Program-made: the position numbers and the translations under genes
From: Nocardioides alkalitolerans
Lineage (GTDB): Bacteria; Actinomycetota; Actinomycetes; Propionibacteriales; Nocardioidaceae
Assembly: GCA_038184435.1 (NCBI GenBank)
Contig: CP116227.1
Span: 4,183,501 to 4,247,500 of the forward strand
Direction: 5' to 3'
DNA length: 64,000 nucleotides
Shown here: positions 34,731-43,030 of the stretch, piece by piece
How positions within the stretch are numbered: position 1 is the first letter of the stretch
How the letters are laid out: each line of letters opens with the position of its first letter
Notes under the pieces: generated by a model
What the model was told of the DNA's origin: nothing
Databases searched by the model: none
The model's input: the letters and a program-made list of their open reading frames with translations, nothing else

Positions 34731-36163
34731 CAGCGTCCCCGCGGCAGGCGGCGGCGCAGCCGGGCGGGCACCAGCCCGATCCGTTGCCCGGGCGCGCGGT
34801 CGGCGCGCTCGAGCAGGTCGGCGAAGAAGCGGGCCACGGGCTCGAGCTGGGCGACGTCGACCTTGTCGAGGGTGTCGGCGTCGTCGTACAGGTAGAGCGG
34901 TCCCGAGATGAGGCTGACCGTCGGGACCCCCGCCACGAGCGTGAAGGAGGCGTCGGTCGGGATGCCCGCGCGCGACAGCTCGAACGGGGTGGCGTTGAGC
35001 AGGCTCGTGCTGTGCACCCCGTGGCGCCGCAGCGCACGCACGAGCTGCACCTTCCACCAGGGGTTGAGGTTCTCGAAGAGTCCCCGCGGCTCGGTCGCGT
35101 CGAGGGTCTCGAACCCGCCGTCCGCGCCGCGCCGGGCCCGGAGACCGACGTGCTCGACGGTCAGGTTGAGCACGACGTCGTACGGCGAGGCCGGGTCGAG
35201 CACGTAGCGCCGGGTGAACTCCTGGTGGGCCTGGTAGCCGGTGAAGTGCGTGTCGAAGGTCGTGAACAGCACGTTCTTGCGGGGCCGCCACCCTCCACGG
35301 ACGCGGGCGGCGAGGTGCTCGGCGAGGGCGACGACCTCCGCGGTGCCCGTGGCGTCCTCGACGGCGCCGGGGCCGACGGAGTCGTGGTGCGACTGCACCA
35401 TGACGGTCTCCCGGCTGCGGCCCGGGAGCAGTCCGAGCACCGTCTGCGAGGGCACCTCGTCGCGCTGCACGTGGAGCACCAGCTCGGCGGTGGACCCCGT
35501 GCGGAGCCGGGCGCGGAGCCGCCGGCCCGTGGCGGCGGTGATCCAGGCGCCGGGCAGGCCGAGGAGGTGCCGGCGGTAGTACTCGTTGTGGTACCCCACC
35601 GACTCCGGGTAGTCGCGCAGCACGCCCACGACCGCCGCCGCCCCGGCCTCCCGGGCCGCCGCCACGACGCGTGTCAGCGACGTGACGTAGGGGTTCCGGC
35701 TGCGCATCACCTCGCGGCGCAGCACGCGCCGACCGGGGTCGTGGAACCACTCCGTCACCGGGAGCAGCGACCAGAGCGCCATGTCGAAGGAGAGGTCGAA
35801 GAGCACGACGGCGCCGCGGGCGTCGGGTCCGTCGGGCCGGCGCAGCACGGCGGGATCCGCACCGATGTCCACCACCCGCCCGCGGACGGTGCCGCCGAGC
35901 GGCCCGACGGCGTCGTGGGCGGGCAGCGCCGAGTGCAGCACGGGCGCGCAGGCGACCGGCTCCCCGTCGACGGTGAGCCGGCACTCCTCGGCCCGCCAGG
36001 CGTACGACGCGACCTCGAGCACCTCGGTCCGCAGGCCGGCGGCGGCGAGCCGCCCCTCGACGTACGCCGCGGCGGCGCGCCCGCCGGGGGTGCCGGTCGC
36101 GCGCGGGGCGAGCGCGACGAGGTCGCGCACGGTGGCGAGGATGCTGTCGGCGTCGAGGTGCAC
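34727..36163 (-). CDS. M28-family metallopeptidase-like protein
   Basis: The 478-residue protein has an N-terminal VEGRLAAAGLRTEV segment, a PA-like insert (about residues 85-230) and the M28 core with VMVQSHHDSVGPGAVEDATGTAEVVALAEHL (about 250-280), which supplies HxD and the bridging Asp. The usual EE pair is replaced by FDTHFTG, so zinc binding may be altered and activity is uncertain. No signal peptide or membrane anchor is visible. The GTG at 36163 has TACGCT six bases upstream. It lies upstream of and is coupled to the lipase-like gene, opposite an AsnC-type regulator. Confidence 0.8.
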   Translation of the reverse strand: MHLDADSILATVRDLVALAPRATGTPGGRAAAAYVEGRLAAAGLRTEVLEVASYAWRAEECRLTVDGEPVACAPVLHSALPAHDAVGPLGGTVRGRVVDIGADPAVLRRPDGPDARGAVVLFDLSFDMALWSLLPVTEWFHDPGRRVLRREVMRSRNPYVTSLTRVVAAAREAGAAAVVGVLRDYPESVGYHNEYYRRHLLGLPGAWITAATGRRLRARLRTGSTAELVLHVQRDEVPSQTVLGLLPGRSRETVMVQSHHDSVGPGAVEDATGTAEVVALAEHLAARVRGGWRPRKNVLFTTFDTHFTGYQAHQEFTRRYVLDPASPYDVVLNLTVEHVGLRARRGADGGFETLDATEPRGLFENLNPWWKVQLVRALRRHGVHSTSLLNATPFELSRAGIPTDASFTLVAGVPTVSLISGPLYLYDDADTLDKVDVAQLEPVARFFADLLERADRAPGQRIGLVPARLRRRLPRGRW

Positions 36164-36169
36164 GCCGCG

Positions 36170-36175
36170 AGCGTA
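36170..36175 (-). promoter_or_regulatory. -10 element of leaderless M28 gene
   Basis: Minus-strand TACGCT lies six bases before the GTG at 36163. Confidence 0.6.
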
Positions 36176-36210
36176 GGTCCCTGACGGCATTCGCTCTCCG
36201 CTTGCCTGGA

Positions 36211-36223
36211 TTCCGTCACGGAA
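36211..36223. promoter_or_regulatory. Candidate operator between M28 and AsnC-type genes
   Basis: TTCCGTCACGGAA is a 5-3-5 inverted repeat; its CCGTCACG core occurs again at 36244-36251, across the regulator's start codon. It lies between the two divergent starts. Confidence 0.5.
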
Positions 36224-36237
36224 GTGCGCCGATCGCC

Positions 36238-36243
36238 TAGTCT
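36238..36243 (+). promoter_or_regulatory. -10 element of leaderless AsnC-type gene
   Basis: TAGTCT lies seven bases before the GTG at 36251. Confidence 0.6.
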
Positions 36244-36250
36244 CCGTCAC

Positions 36251-37240
36251 GTGCCCGCACTGCTCGACGAGGTCGACCTCGCCGTCGTCCACGCCCTCCA
36301 GGTCGCGCCCCGGGCGCCGTGGACCCAGGTCGGCGCCGCCGTCGGCGTCGACGCCGCGACCGCGGCCCGGCACTGGGACCGGCTGGTCGGGGAGCGCCTG
36401 GCGTGGTGGACCGTCTGGCCCACCCCGGAGCAGTGGTCGACCACCACGGACGTCGCCGTCGTGCGCGTGCGTCCCGCGCCGGGGACGCTCGACGCCGCGG
36501 CGGACCGCTGGTGTGCGCTGCCCTGGGTGCTCGGGGTCGACGAGACGCCGCTCGGGCTCGTCGCCCTCGCCGCGGGAGACGGAGGGCTGGCCGCGCTCGC
36601 GGCGCGGGTGCGGGAGCAGGAGACCGCGGACGCCCGGCTCGAGCACGTGTCCCTGGCGCAGCGGGTGCTCCGCGAGGACTCGACGTGGCGGCTCCGCGTG
36701 CTCGCCCCGCGCCAGCTGCGGGTGCTCGAGGGGCCGGCGGCTCCCGTGGACCCACCGCCGCCGGGCGCGCCCGTCGCCCTCGTGCAGGAGGTCGCGGAGG
36801 CGTTGCGCGACGACGTCCGCACCTCCCACGCGGCGCTCGGGCGTCGGCTCGGCGTCTCCGAGGCGACGGCGCGCCGTGCGCTGGCACGGGTGGCGCGGGC
36901 CGGTGCCCTCCGCTTCGGCTGCGACGTCGCCATGCCCGCGGTGGGGCTGGGGCGCGGGGTGCTCCTCGCCGCGCGGGCCGTCGGCGAGGACCGCGACGGG
37001 GCCCTCGCGCGGGTCGTCCGCGACCCCGCCGTGCACCGGGTCGCCGAGCTGGTCGACGACGCGCCGCTGCTCGTGGCGCTGCGGACGGCGACGCTGGAGC
37101 GCCTCCCCGAGCTCGAGCGCGGCTGGGGCAGCGGGATCGAGGTGGTGGGTCGCACGGCGGTCGTGCGGACCCGCAAGCGCAACGGGCACCTCCTCGACGC
37201 GGAGGGCCGGTCGGCCGGCCACGTCACGCCGACGTGGTGA
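36251..37240 (+). CDS. Lrp/AsnC-family regulator with two helix-turn-helix domains
   Basis: The 329-residue protein is about twice the size of a normal Lrp/AsnC protein. An AsnC-type HTH opens it (LLDEVDLAVVHALQVAPRAP, then WTQVGAAVGVDAATAARHW), and a second lies at about residues 178-215 (LRDDVRTSHAALGRRLGVSEATARRALARV). Each is followed by a RAM-like region. Internal duplication is clear. Its divergent position suggests that it regulates the M28/lipase operon, perhaps in response to an amino acid or peptide. Its 3' end overlaps the convergent MFS gene by 17 bp. Confidence 0.85.
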   Translation: MPALLDEVDLAVVHALQVAPRAPWTQVGAAVGVDAATAARHWDRLVGERLAWWTVWPTPEQWSTTTDVAVVRVRPAPGTLDAAADRWCALPWVLGVDETPLGLVALAAGDGGLAALAARVREQETADARLEHVSLAQRVLREDSTWRLRVLAPRQLRVLEGPAAPVDPPPPGAPVALVQEVAEALRDDVRTSHAALGRRLGVSEATARRALARVARAGALRFGCDVAMPAVGLGRGVLLAARAVGEDRDGALARVVRDPAVHRVAELVDDAPLLVALRTATLERLPELERGWGSGIEVVGRTAVVRTRKRNGHLLDAEGRSAGHVTPTW

Positions 37241-38549
37241 CGCCCCCGTCGCGCAGCGCATCGTCGAGGCGGTAGCGGCGCAGCGGCACCAGGCTGAGCA
37301 CCACGAGCGTCGCCGGCACGAGCGAGATGCCGAGCGCCACGGCCAGCCGTGCGGCGTCGGTCTGCTCGACCGCGCCGCCGCTGGCGGAGGCGTAGCCGCC
37401 GAGCGTGAGCACGAGGCCGAACAGCGCCGGCCCGAGCGCGTACCCCAGGAGCTCGCACCCCGACCAGACGCCGCTGAGCGTGCCGGACTGGTCCTCGCCC
37501 GAGGCGGCGGCGTCGTGCGCGGCGAGGTCGGGCAGCATCGCGAGGGGCAGGAGCTGGCCGCCGGCGTACCCGACCCCGACGACCCCCGCGCCCACGAGCA
37601 GGGCCACCGTGCCGCCGTCGCGGGCGAGCAGGAGCGCGACGAGCCCGACGGCGAGCACCCCGGTCGCGAGGGTGAAGGCGTCCTTCTTGCCCACGCGCAG
37701 GGCGACCCGATGCCACACGGGGGCGACGACGACGGCCGGGCCCACGAACGCCACGAAGGCCCAGGTCGCGAAGGCGGGGTCGCCGACGAGGGTGCGGGCG
37801 GCGTAGACGATGCCGGCGAGCACCGTGCCCATGGCCGCTGCCTGCAGCACGAAGGCGAGGAGCAGCGTGCGCGCGTGCGGGGAGGCCAGGGCCACCGCGA
37901 GCTGCGTGCGCAGCGACGCGGTCGTCGCCGGGGTGCGGCGCAGCGGCGCGCCCCGGGTGCCCCACGCGAAGGCGGCGGTGCCCGCGGCGATGACGACCGC
38001 CATGACGATCCCCATGGTCCGGTAGCCCGTCAGGCCACCGACGGCGTCCACCAGCACGGGCGCGGAGCCGCCGGCGAGGAGGATCGCGAGCGTGATCACG
38101 ACGACGCGCCCGGTCATCAGTCGGGTCCGCTCGTCGTAGTCGTCGGTGATCTCCGCCGACATCGCGAGGAAGGGGACGAAGAAGAAGGCGTACGCCGCGG
38201 CGGCGACCAGCGAGCAGCCGAGGGCCCACGCCGTGGCGGCCACGGGCCCCGCCACCGGTGCCGCGAACAGGGCCGCGAAGGCGAGGGCCATGACGACCCC
38301 GGCGCGCACGACGAACGGGCGGCGCCGGTCGGCGCGGGGCGAGCGGTCGCTGACGCGGCCGGCGACCGGGTTGAGCACGACGTCGAGCGCCTTCGGGGCG
38401 AGCACGACCAGGCCGGCCACCGCGGCCTGCACGCCCAGCTCGTCGGTCAGGTAGGGCATGAGGAGCAGTCCCGGGACCGTGCCGTAGGTGCCGGTGGAGA
38501 CCCCGGCGAGGGCGTAGCCCACGCGGGTCCTGCGGGGGAGCGCCGTCAT
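37224..38549 (-). CDS. MFS transporter, GPH (glycoside/pentoside/hexuronide) type
   Basis: The 441-residue protein has about twelve membrane segments. MPYLTDELGVQAAVAGLVVLAPKALDVVLNPVAGRVSDRS (motif with the conserved Asp, about residues 31-70), RRRPFVVRAG, and SAEITDDYDERTRLMTGRVV resemble GPH symporters of sugars and related solutes. The cargo is unknown. The ATG at 38549 has TAGCAT six bases upstream. The 3' end overlaps that of the AsnC-type gene. Confidence 0.82.
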   Translation of the reverse strand: MTALPRRTRVGYALAGVSTGTYGTVPGLLLMPYLTDELGVQAAVAGLVVLAPKALDVVLNPVAGRVSDRSPRADRRRPFVVRAGVVMALAFAALFAAPVAGPVAATAWALGCSLVAAAAYAFFFVPFLAMSAEITDDYDERTRLMTGRVVVITLAILLAGGSAPVLVDAVGGLTGYRTMGIVMAVVIAAGTAAFAWGTRGAPLRRTPATTASLRTQLAVALASPHARTLLLAFVLQAAAMGTVLAGIVYAARTLVGDPAFATWAFVAFVGPAVVVAPVWHRVALRVGKKDAFTLATGVLAVGLVALLLARDGGTVALLVGAGVVGVGYAGGQLLPLAMLPDLAAHDAAASGEDQSGTLSGVWSGCELLGYALGPALFGLVLTLGGYASASGGAVEQTDAARLAVALGISLVPATLVVLSLVPLRRYRLDDALRDGGVTTSA

Positions 38550-38555
38550 GCCCGG

Positions 38556-38561
38556 ATGCTA
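38556..38561 (-). promoter_or_regulatory. -10 element of leaderless MFS gene
   Basis: Minus-strand TAGCAT lies six bases before the ATG at 38549. Confidence 0.65.
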
Positions 38562-38719
38562 GGAGCGGCGTGATGTGGCTCCGGGTCGTGCGTCGAGGAT
38601 CCGTCACCGGGCCACCCCGTCGCGGGCGGATCGGTCGCTGACGTCGCCCACGGGCCCGGATGCCGTCGCGCCGGCCGTGCGCTGGGCTCGGTCCCCAGGC
38701 CCGTGGGACCATCGGAGGC

Positions 38720-39601
38720 GTGACCCGCTCGCACGCGCCGTACCCCTTCGCCAAGGGCCACGGCACCCAGAACGACTTCGTCATCCTCCCGGACGCCGAC
38801 GGCGACCGGCACGAGGAGATCGACGCCGCGGGCGTGCAGCGGCTGACCGACCGCCGGGCCGGGATCGGCGGTGACGGCATCCTCCGGGTGGTGCGCACCG
38901 CCGCCACCGCCGACCCCGCCGCCGTCGCGGCGCGGGACGAGGCGGAGTGGTTCATGGACTACCGCAACGCCGACGGGTCGATCGCGGAGATGTGCGGCAA
39001 CGGCATCCGCGTCTTCGCCCGCTGGCTCGTCGATCGGGAGGGCGTGGACGCGACGACGCCGATCCGGGTCGCGACCCGGGCCGGGGTGCTGGCGGTCGCG
39101 GTCGAGCCGGACGGGCGGATCAGCGCCTCGATGGGCGCGCCGCGGCGCCTCCCCGCCTCCGCGGTGACCGTCCGTGACACCGGCGCGACCCTGCCGACGA
39201 CGGGCGTCGACATGGGCAACCCGCACGCCGTCGCCTTCGTCGACGACCTCGCGGAGGCGGGGTCGCTGCTGAGCGAGCCGGTCTACGCCGCGGCGATCTA
39301 CCCGACCGGCGTCAACGTCGAGTTCGTCGTGCGCCGCGGTGAGCGGCACGTGGCGATGCGGGTCCACGAGCGCGGGTCGGGGGAGACGCTCTCGTGCGGC
39401 ACCGGCGCGGCGGCGGTGATGGTCGCGAGCGCGCTGGCCGACGGTGCCGTGCCGGCCGACGGCACTCCGCCCGCCGAGCCCGTCGTCTACCGGGTCGACG
39501 TGCCGGGTGGCGAGCTCGACCTCACGTGGACCCCGGCCGGCGACGTGGTGCTCACCGGGCCCGCCGAGATCGTCGCCGAGGGCTTCACCACCCTGGGCTG
39601 A
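38720..39601 (+). CDS. dapF: Diaminopimelate epimerase
   Basis: DapF converts LL- to meso-diaminopimelate for lysine and peptidoglycan. The 293-residue enzyme has FAKGHGTQNDFVIL (about residues 10-23), EMCGNGIRVFARWL with the first catalytic Cys, MGNPHAVAFVDD, and GSGETLSCGTGAAAVMVAS with the second. That it makes meso-Dap does not exclude LL-Dap in the wall, as in Nocardioides, since lysine synthesis still needs it. The GTG at 38720 is chosen from domain length; a weak GACCAT lies seven bases upstream. Confidence 0.95.
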   Translation: MTRSHAPYPFAKGHGTQNDFVILPDADGDRHEEIDAAGVQRLTDRRAGIGGDGILRVVRTAATADPAAVAARDEAEWFMDYRNADGSIAEMCGNGIRVFARWLVDREGVDATTPIRVATRAGVLAVAVEPDGRISASMGAPRRLPASAVTVRDTGATLPTTGVDMGNPHAVAFVDDLAEAGSLLSEPVYAAAIYPTGVNVEFVVRRGERHVAMRVHERGSGETLSCGTGAAAVMVASALADGAVPADGTPPAEPVVYRVDVPGGELDLTWTPAGDVVLTGPAEIVAEGFTTLG

Positions 39602-39614
39602 CGGCGCGGGGGCC

Positions 39615-39669
39615 GTTCAGCCGTCCGCCGGGGCGCCGAGGCGCGACCGACACCCGGGGTTCACCCCCG
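39615..39669 (+). promoter_or_regulatory. Candidate PHO-box repeats upstream of the PhoD-like gene
   Basis: GTTCAGCCGTC (39615-39625) and GTTCACCCCCG (39659-39669) resemble the actinobacterial PhoP repeat (GTTCACC). Their starts are 44 bp apart, which is four 11-bp units. No contiguous pair is present. Confidence 0.35.
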
Positions 39670-39687
39670 GCCGGTGGGCTGCGGTGC

Positions 39688-41337
39688 GTGTCGAGGTCAC
39701 GGCTTCTCGGGCGGTCGGTCATCCAACGACGGGGCGTGCTCGCCCTGGGCGGCGGCGTGGTGGGGGGCGTGCTCCTCGGGCGGTCGCCCCTCGACGGCGA
39801 CGCGGTGCAGGCCAGGGTCACGAGCCGACCGGTGCCGCGCAGCACGCCCGGGCTGGTGCGCAGCCGGGACGCGATCACCCACGCGCAGACCGGCGACGTC
39901 ACGCCGACGTCGGGGGTGCTCTGGGCGCGCGGCGAGGCCCCGGGCCAGCTCCAGGTGCGCCTGCGCAGCGGCGGCCGGGTGATCGGCACCCGGGTCGGGC
40001 CGGCCGGCACCGCGGAGACCGACTTCACGGCCCGCCTGTCCCTCACCGGCCTCGAGCCGGGCCGCGACTACGAGGCCGACCTGTGGTTCGCGGGCCCCGA
40101 CGGCACCGAGAGCGACCTGACCCACGTCGCCTTCACGACCCCGTCGGACACCCCGGCGCGCACGACGTTCGCCTGGTCGGGCGACACCTGCGGGCAGGGC
40201 TACGGCATCAGTCCCGACGCGGGCGGTCTCGTCGCGTACGGCGCGGTGGCCGACCTCCGCCCCGACGTATTCATCCACTGCGGCGACAACATCTACGCCG
40301 ACGAGCCGATCACCGACACGGTGGTCGAGGTCGACGGGTCGGTGTGGCGGAACGTCGTCACGGAGCACGTGCAGCGGCCGGCGCAGACCCTCGCGGAGTT
40401 CCGCGGGCGCTACCGCTACGTGCTGCTCGACGACAACGTCCGGCGGCTGCACGCCACCACGCCCGTGATCTCGCAGTGGGACGACCACGAGACGACGAAC
40501 AACTGGTACCCCGGCGAGATCCTGGACGACGAGACCACGACGTTCCGCTACACCGACGAGCGGCGGGTCGACGTGCTCGCGCGGATGGCCCGCCAGGCGT
40601 TCCAGGAGTACATGCCGATCGGCGAGGCCCACCTCCTGGGCCGCGGGGCGACCGGGTTCGCCGAGAAGGGGCTCTACCGCAAGGTGCCCCGTGGTGCGCA
40701 CCTCGACGTCTTCTGCCTCGACCAGCGCACGTTCCGCGGGGCCAACTACGCCGGCACGGCCGAGGGCGAGCCGGCGTTGCTCGGCGAGGAGCAGATGGAG
40801 TGGCTCATCCGGGAGGTCACGGCCTCGCGCGCCACCTGGAAGGTCATCTCGGCCGACCAGCCGATCGGGCTCGCGCCGCGCCGCCAGCAGGACCTCGACG
40901 GCTACGGCAACGGCGACCACGGGGCGCCGCGGGGGCGCGAGCACGAGCTGGCGCGGATCCTGTCGGCCTTCAAGGCGGCGGGCGTGCGCAACGTCGTGTG
41001 GATCACCGCGGACGTGCACTTCACCGCAGCGCACCGCTTCGACCCCGCCGACGCGACCTACACCGACTTCGACCCCTTCTGGGAGTTCATCTCGGGGCCG
41101 CTGGCGGCCTGCGCGTTCGGGACGAAGGAGCCGGACCGGACGTTCGGGGCGACCCAGCTCTACGTCAAGGGCAATACCGTCGATCACCGGCGCGCGCCGC
41201 AGCCCGACCAGACCTACGTCGGGTGGGGCGAGATCGACGCCGACGGCCGGCTGCGGGTCGAGCTGCGGGACGCGGCCGGCACCGTGCTGTGGTCGGTGGA
41301 CCTCGATCCGGAGGATCCCGTTACGCCTGCGGCTTAA
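39688..41337 (+). CDS. PhoD-like phosphatase/phosphodiesterase, Tat-exported
   Basis: The 549-residue protein starts with a twin-arginine-type signal (RSVIQRRGVLALGGGVVGGV, about residues 9-28), so a folded metalloenzyme is probably exported. An Fn3-like N-terminal region is followed by the PhoD metallophosphatase core: SGDTCGQG, FIHCGDNIYAD, ISQWDDHETTNNWYP and ITADVHFTAAHRF hold the metal ligands. It probably hydrolyses phosphate esters or diesters outside the cell. The GTG at 39688 leaves a plausible Tat signal. Candidate PHO-box repeats precede it. Confidence 0.85.
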   Translation: MSRSRLLGRSVIQRRGVLALGGGVVGGVLLGRSPLDGDAVQARVTSRPVPRSTPGLVRSRDAITHAQTGDVTPTSGVLWARGEAPGQLQVRLRSGGRVIGTRVGPAGTAETDFTARLSLTGLEPGRDYEADLWFAGPDGTESDLTHVAFTTPSDTPARTTFAWSGDTCGQGYGISPDAGGLVAYGAVADLRPDVFIHCGDNIYADEPITDTVVEVDGSVWRNVVTEHVQRPAQTLAEFRGRYRYVLLDDNVRRLHATTPVISQWDDHETTNNWYPGEILDDETTTFRYTDERRVDVLARMARQAFQEYMPIGEAHLLGRGATGFAEKGLYRKVPRGAHLDVFCLDQRTFRGANYAGTAEGEPALLGEEQMEWLIREVTASRATWKVISADQPIGLAPRRQQDLDGYGNGDHGAPRGREHELARILSAFKAAGVRNVVWITADVHFTAAHRFDPADATYTDFDPFWEFISGPLAACAFGTKEPDRTFGATQLYVKGNTVDHRRAPQPDQTYVGWGEIDADGRLRVELRDAAGTVLWSVDLDPEDPVTPAA

Positions 41338-41379
41338 CCCGTCGCGCGGGTGGGACGGGCGACCTACTCTGGTAGCCGT

Positions 41380-42903
41380 ATGAGCAACGCACCTGACTTC
41401 TCCCTCTCCGCCGAGCTGGCGGCCACCTCCGACTGGGACGACGACGACTTCGTCTCCGGGTACGCCGACGAGCCCGAGGAGCCCGACGACCTCGTCGAGG
41501 ACGTCGTGCCCGTCGACGGGCCGGACCCCGAGGACCTCACGACCGGCGCGATGGACCTCGCCGAGCGCCACCAGCTGCGCCGCGTGGCCAGCTTGCGCAC
41601 CGAGCTCGAGGACATCACCGAGGTCGAGTACCGGCAGCTCCGCCTCGAGCGCGTCGTGCTCGTCGGCGTCTGGACGGAGGGCTCCGTCGCCGACGCCGAG
41701 AACTCCATGGCCGAGCTGGCCCTGCTCGCCGAGACGGCGGGCTCCGAGGTGCTCGAGGCGCTCTACCAGCGCCGGCAGAGCCCCGACCCCGCGACGTACG
41801 TCGGTCGGGGCAAGGTCGAGGGCATCGCCGAGATCGTGCAGGCCACCGGCGCCGACACCGTCATCTGCGACGGTGAGCTGGCGCCCAGCCAGCTGCGCAA
41901 CCTGGAGGACCGGCTCAAGGTCAAGGTGGTCGATCGCACGGCGCTGATCCTCGACATCTTCGCCCAGCACGCGAAGAGCCGCGAGGGCCAGGCGCAGGTC
42001 GAGCTGGCGCAGCTGAGCTACATGAAGCAGCGCCTGCGCGGCTGGGGTGGCAACCTGTCGCGCCAGGCCGGCGGCCGGGTCGCCGGCGGCGCGGGCATCG
42101 GTGGTCGCGGACCCGGTGAGACGAAGATCGAGACCGACCGCCGTCGCATCAACACCAAGATCGCCAAGCTGCGTCGACAGCTCGCCCAGATGAAGGGCAC
42201 GCGCGACACGATGCGCTCCGAGCGTCGGCGCAACCAGATCCCCAGCGTCGCGATCGCGGGCTACACCAACGCGGGCAAGTCCTCGCTGCTCAACCGGCTG
42301 ACCGACGCCGGCGTGCTCGTCGAGAACGCCCTGTTCGCGACCCTCGACCCGACGACGCGGCGCACGACCACGTCCGACGGTCGGGTCTACACGATGTCCG
42401 ACACCGTCGGGTTCGTGCGCCACCTGCCCCACCAGCTCGTCGAGGCGTTCCGCTCGACCCTGGAGGAGGTCGCCGACTCCGACCTCATCCTCCACGTCGT
42501 CGACGGGTCGCACCCCGACCCCGAGGGCCAGATCGCCGCCGTGCGCGAGGTGTTCGCCGAGATCGGCGCCGACAAGGTGCCCGAGCTGCTCATCGTCAAC
42601 AAGGCCGACATCGCCGACGAGATCGCGCTGGCGCGCCTCAAGCAGCGCGAGCCGCACCTGGTCGTCGTCAGCGCCCGCACCGGCGAGGGCATCGCCGAGG
42701 CGCTGCGCGTCGTCGAGGGCGAGCTGCCCCACCCGGCGGAGCCGTTCGACGCGCTGGTGCCCTACGCGCGGGGCGACCTCATGAACCGCATCCACCAGCA
42801 CGCGGAGATCGACCAGCTCGAGCACACCGGCGACGGCACGCGCGTCTCCGGTCGCGCGAACGCGTCCCTGGCGGGCGAGCTCGCGCCGTACGCCGCGGGG
42901 TGA
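41380..42903 (+). CDS. hflX: GTPase HflX
   Basis: HflX is a ribosome-associated GTPase that can split or rescue stalled ribosomes. The 507-residue protein has an acidic extension of about 60 residues, the HflX domain (YVGRGKVEGIAEIVQATGAD, about 140-159; GRGPGETKIETDRRRI), and the GTPase motifs GYTNAGKSSLLNRL (about 290-303), DTVGFVRHLP and NKADIAD. The C-terminal LMNRIHQHAEI region matches the family. The ATG at 41380 has TACTCT nine bases upstream. A 14-bp terminator hairpin follows. Confidence 0.95.
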   Translation: MSNAPDFSLSAELAATSDWDDDDFVSGYADEPEEPDDLVEDVVPVDGPDPEDLTTGAMDLAERHQLRRVASLRTELEDITEVEYRQLRLERVVLVGVWTEGSVADAENSMAELALLAETAGSEVLEALYQRRQSPDPATYVGRGKVEGIAEIVQATGADTVICDGELAPSQLRNLEDRLKVKVVDRTALILDIFAQHAKSREGQAQVELAQLSYMKQRLRGWGGNLSRQAGGRVAGGAGIGGRGPGETKIETDRRRINTKIAKLRRQLAQMKGTRDTMRSERRRNQIPSVAIAGYTNAGKSSLLNRLTDAGVLVENALFATLDPTTRRTTTSDGRVYTMSDTVGFVRHLPHQLVEAFRSTLEEVADSDLILHVVDGSHPDPEGQIAAVREVFAEIGADKVPELLIVNKADIADEIALARLKQREPHLVVVSARTGEGIAEALRVVEGELPHPAEPFDALVPYARGDLMNRIHQHAEIDQLEHTGDGTRVSGRANASLAGELAPYAAG

Positions 42904-42904
42904 G

Positions 42905-42937
42905 CCCCGCTCCCCGGCCGCGTGCCGGGGAGCGGGG
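42905..42937. terminator. Terminator of hflX
   Basis: CCCCGCTCCCCGGC (42905-42918) pairs perfectly with GCCGGGGAGCGGGG (42924-42937) around a 5-base loop, two bases after the stop. Confidence 0.85.
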
Positions 42938-43030
42938 CCGCACGGCGTTGCCGATGCCACGGCGCGGCGGAGGGTCTGTAACCTTTCATCCGTTTGCGTC
43001 CTCGTCGGCCCTCGTCAGAGCAGGTAGTGC

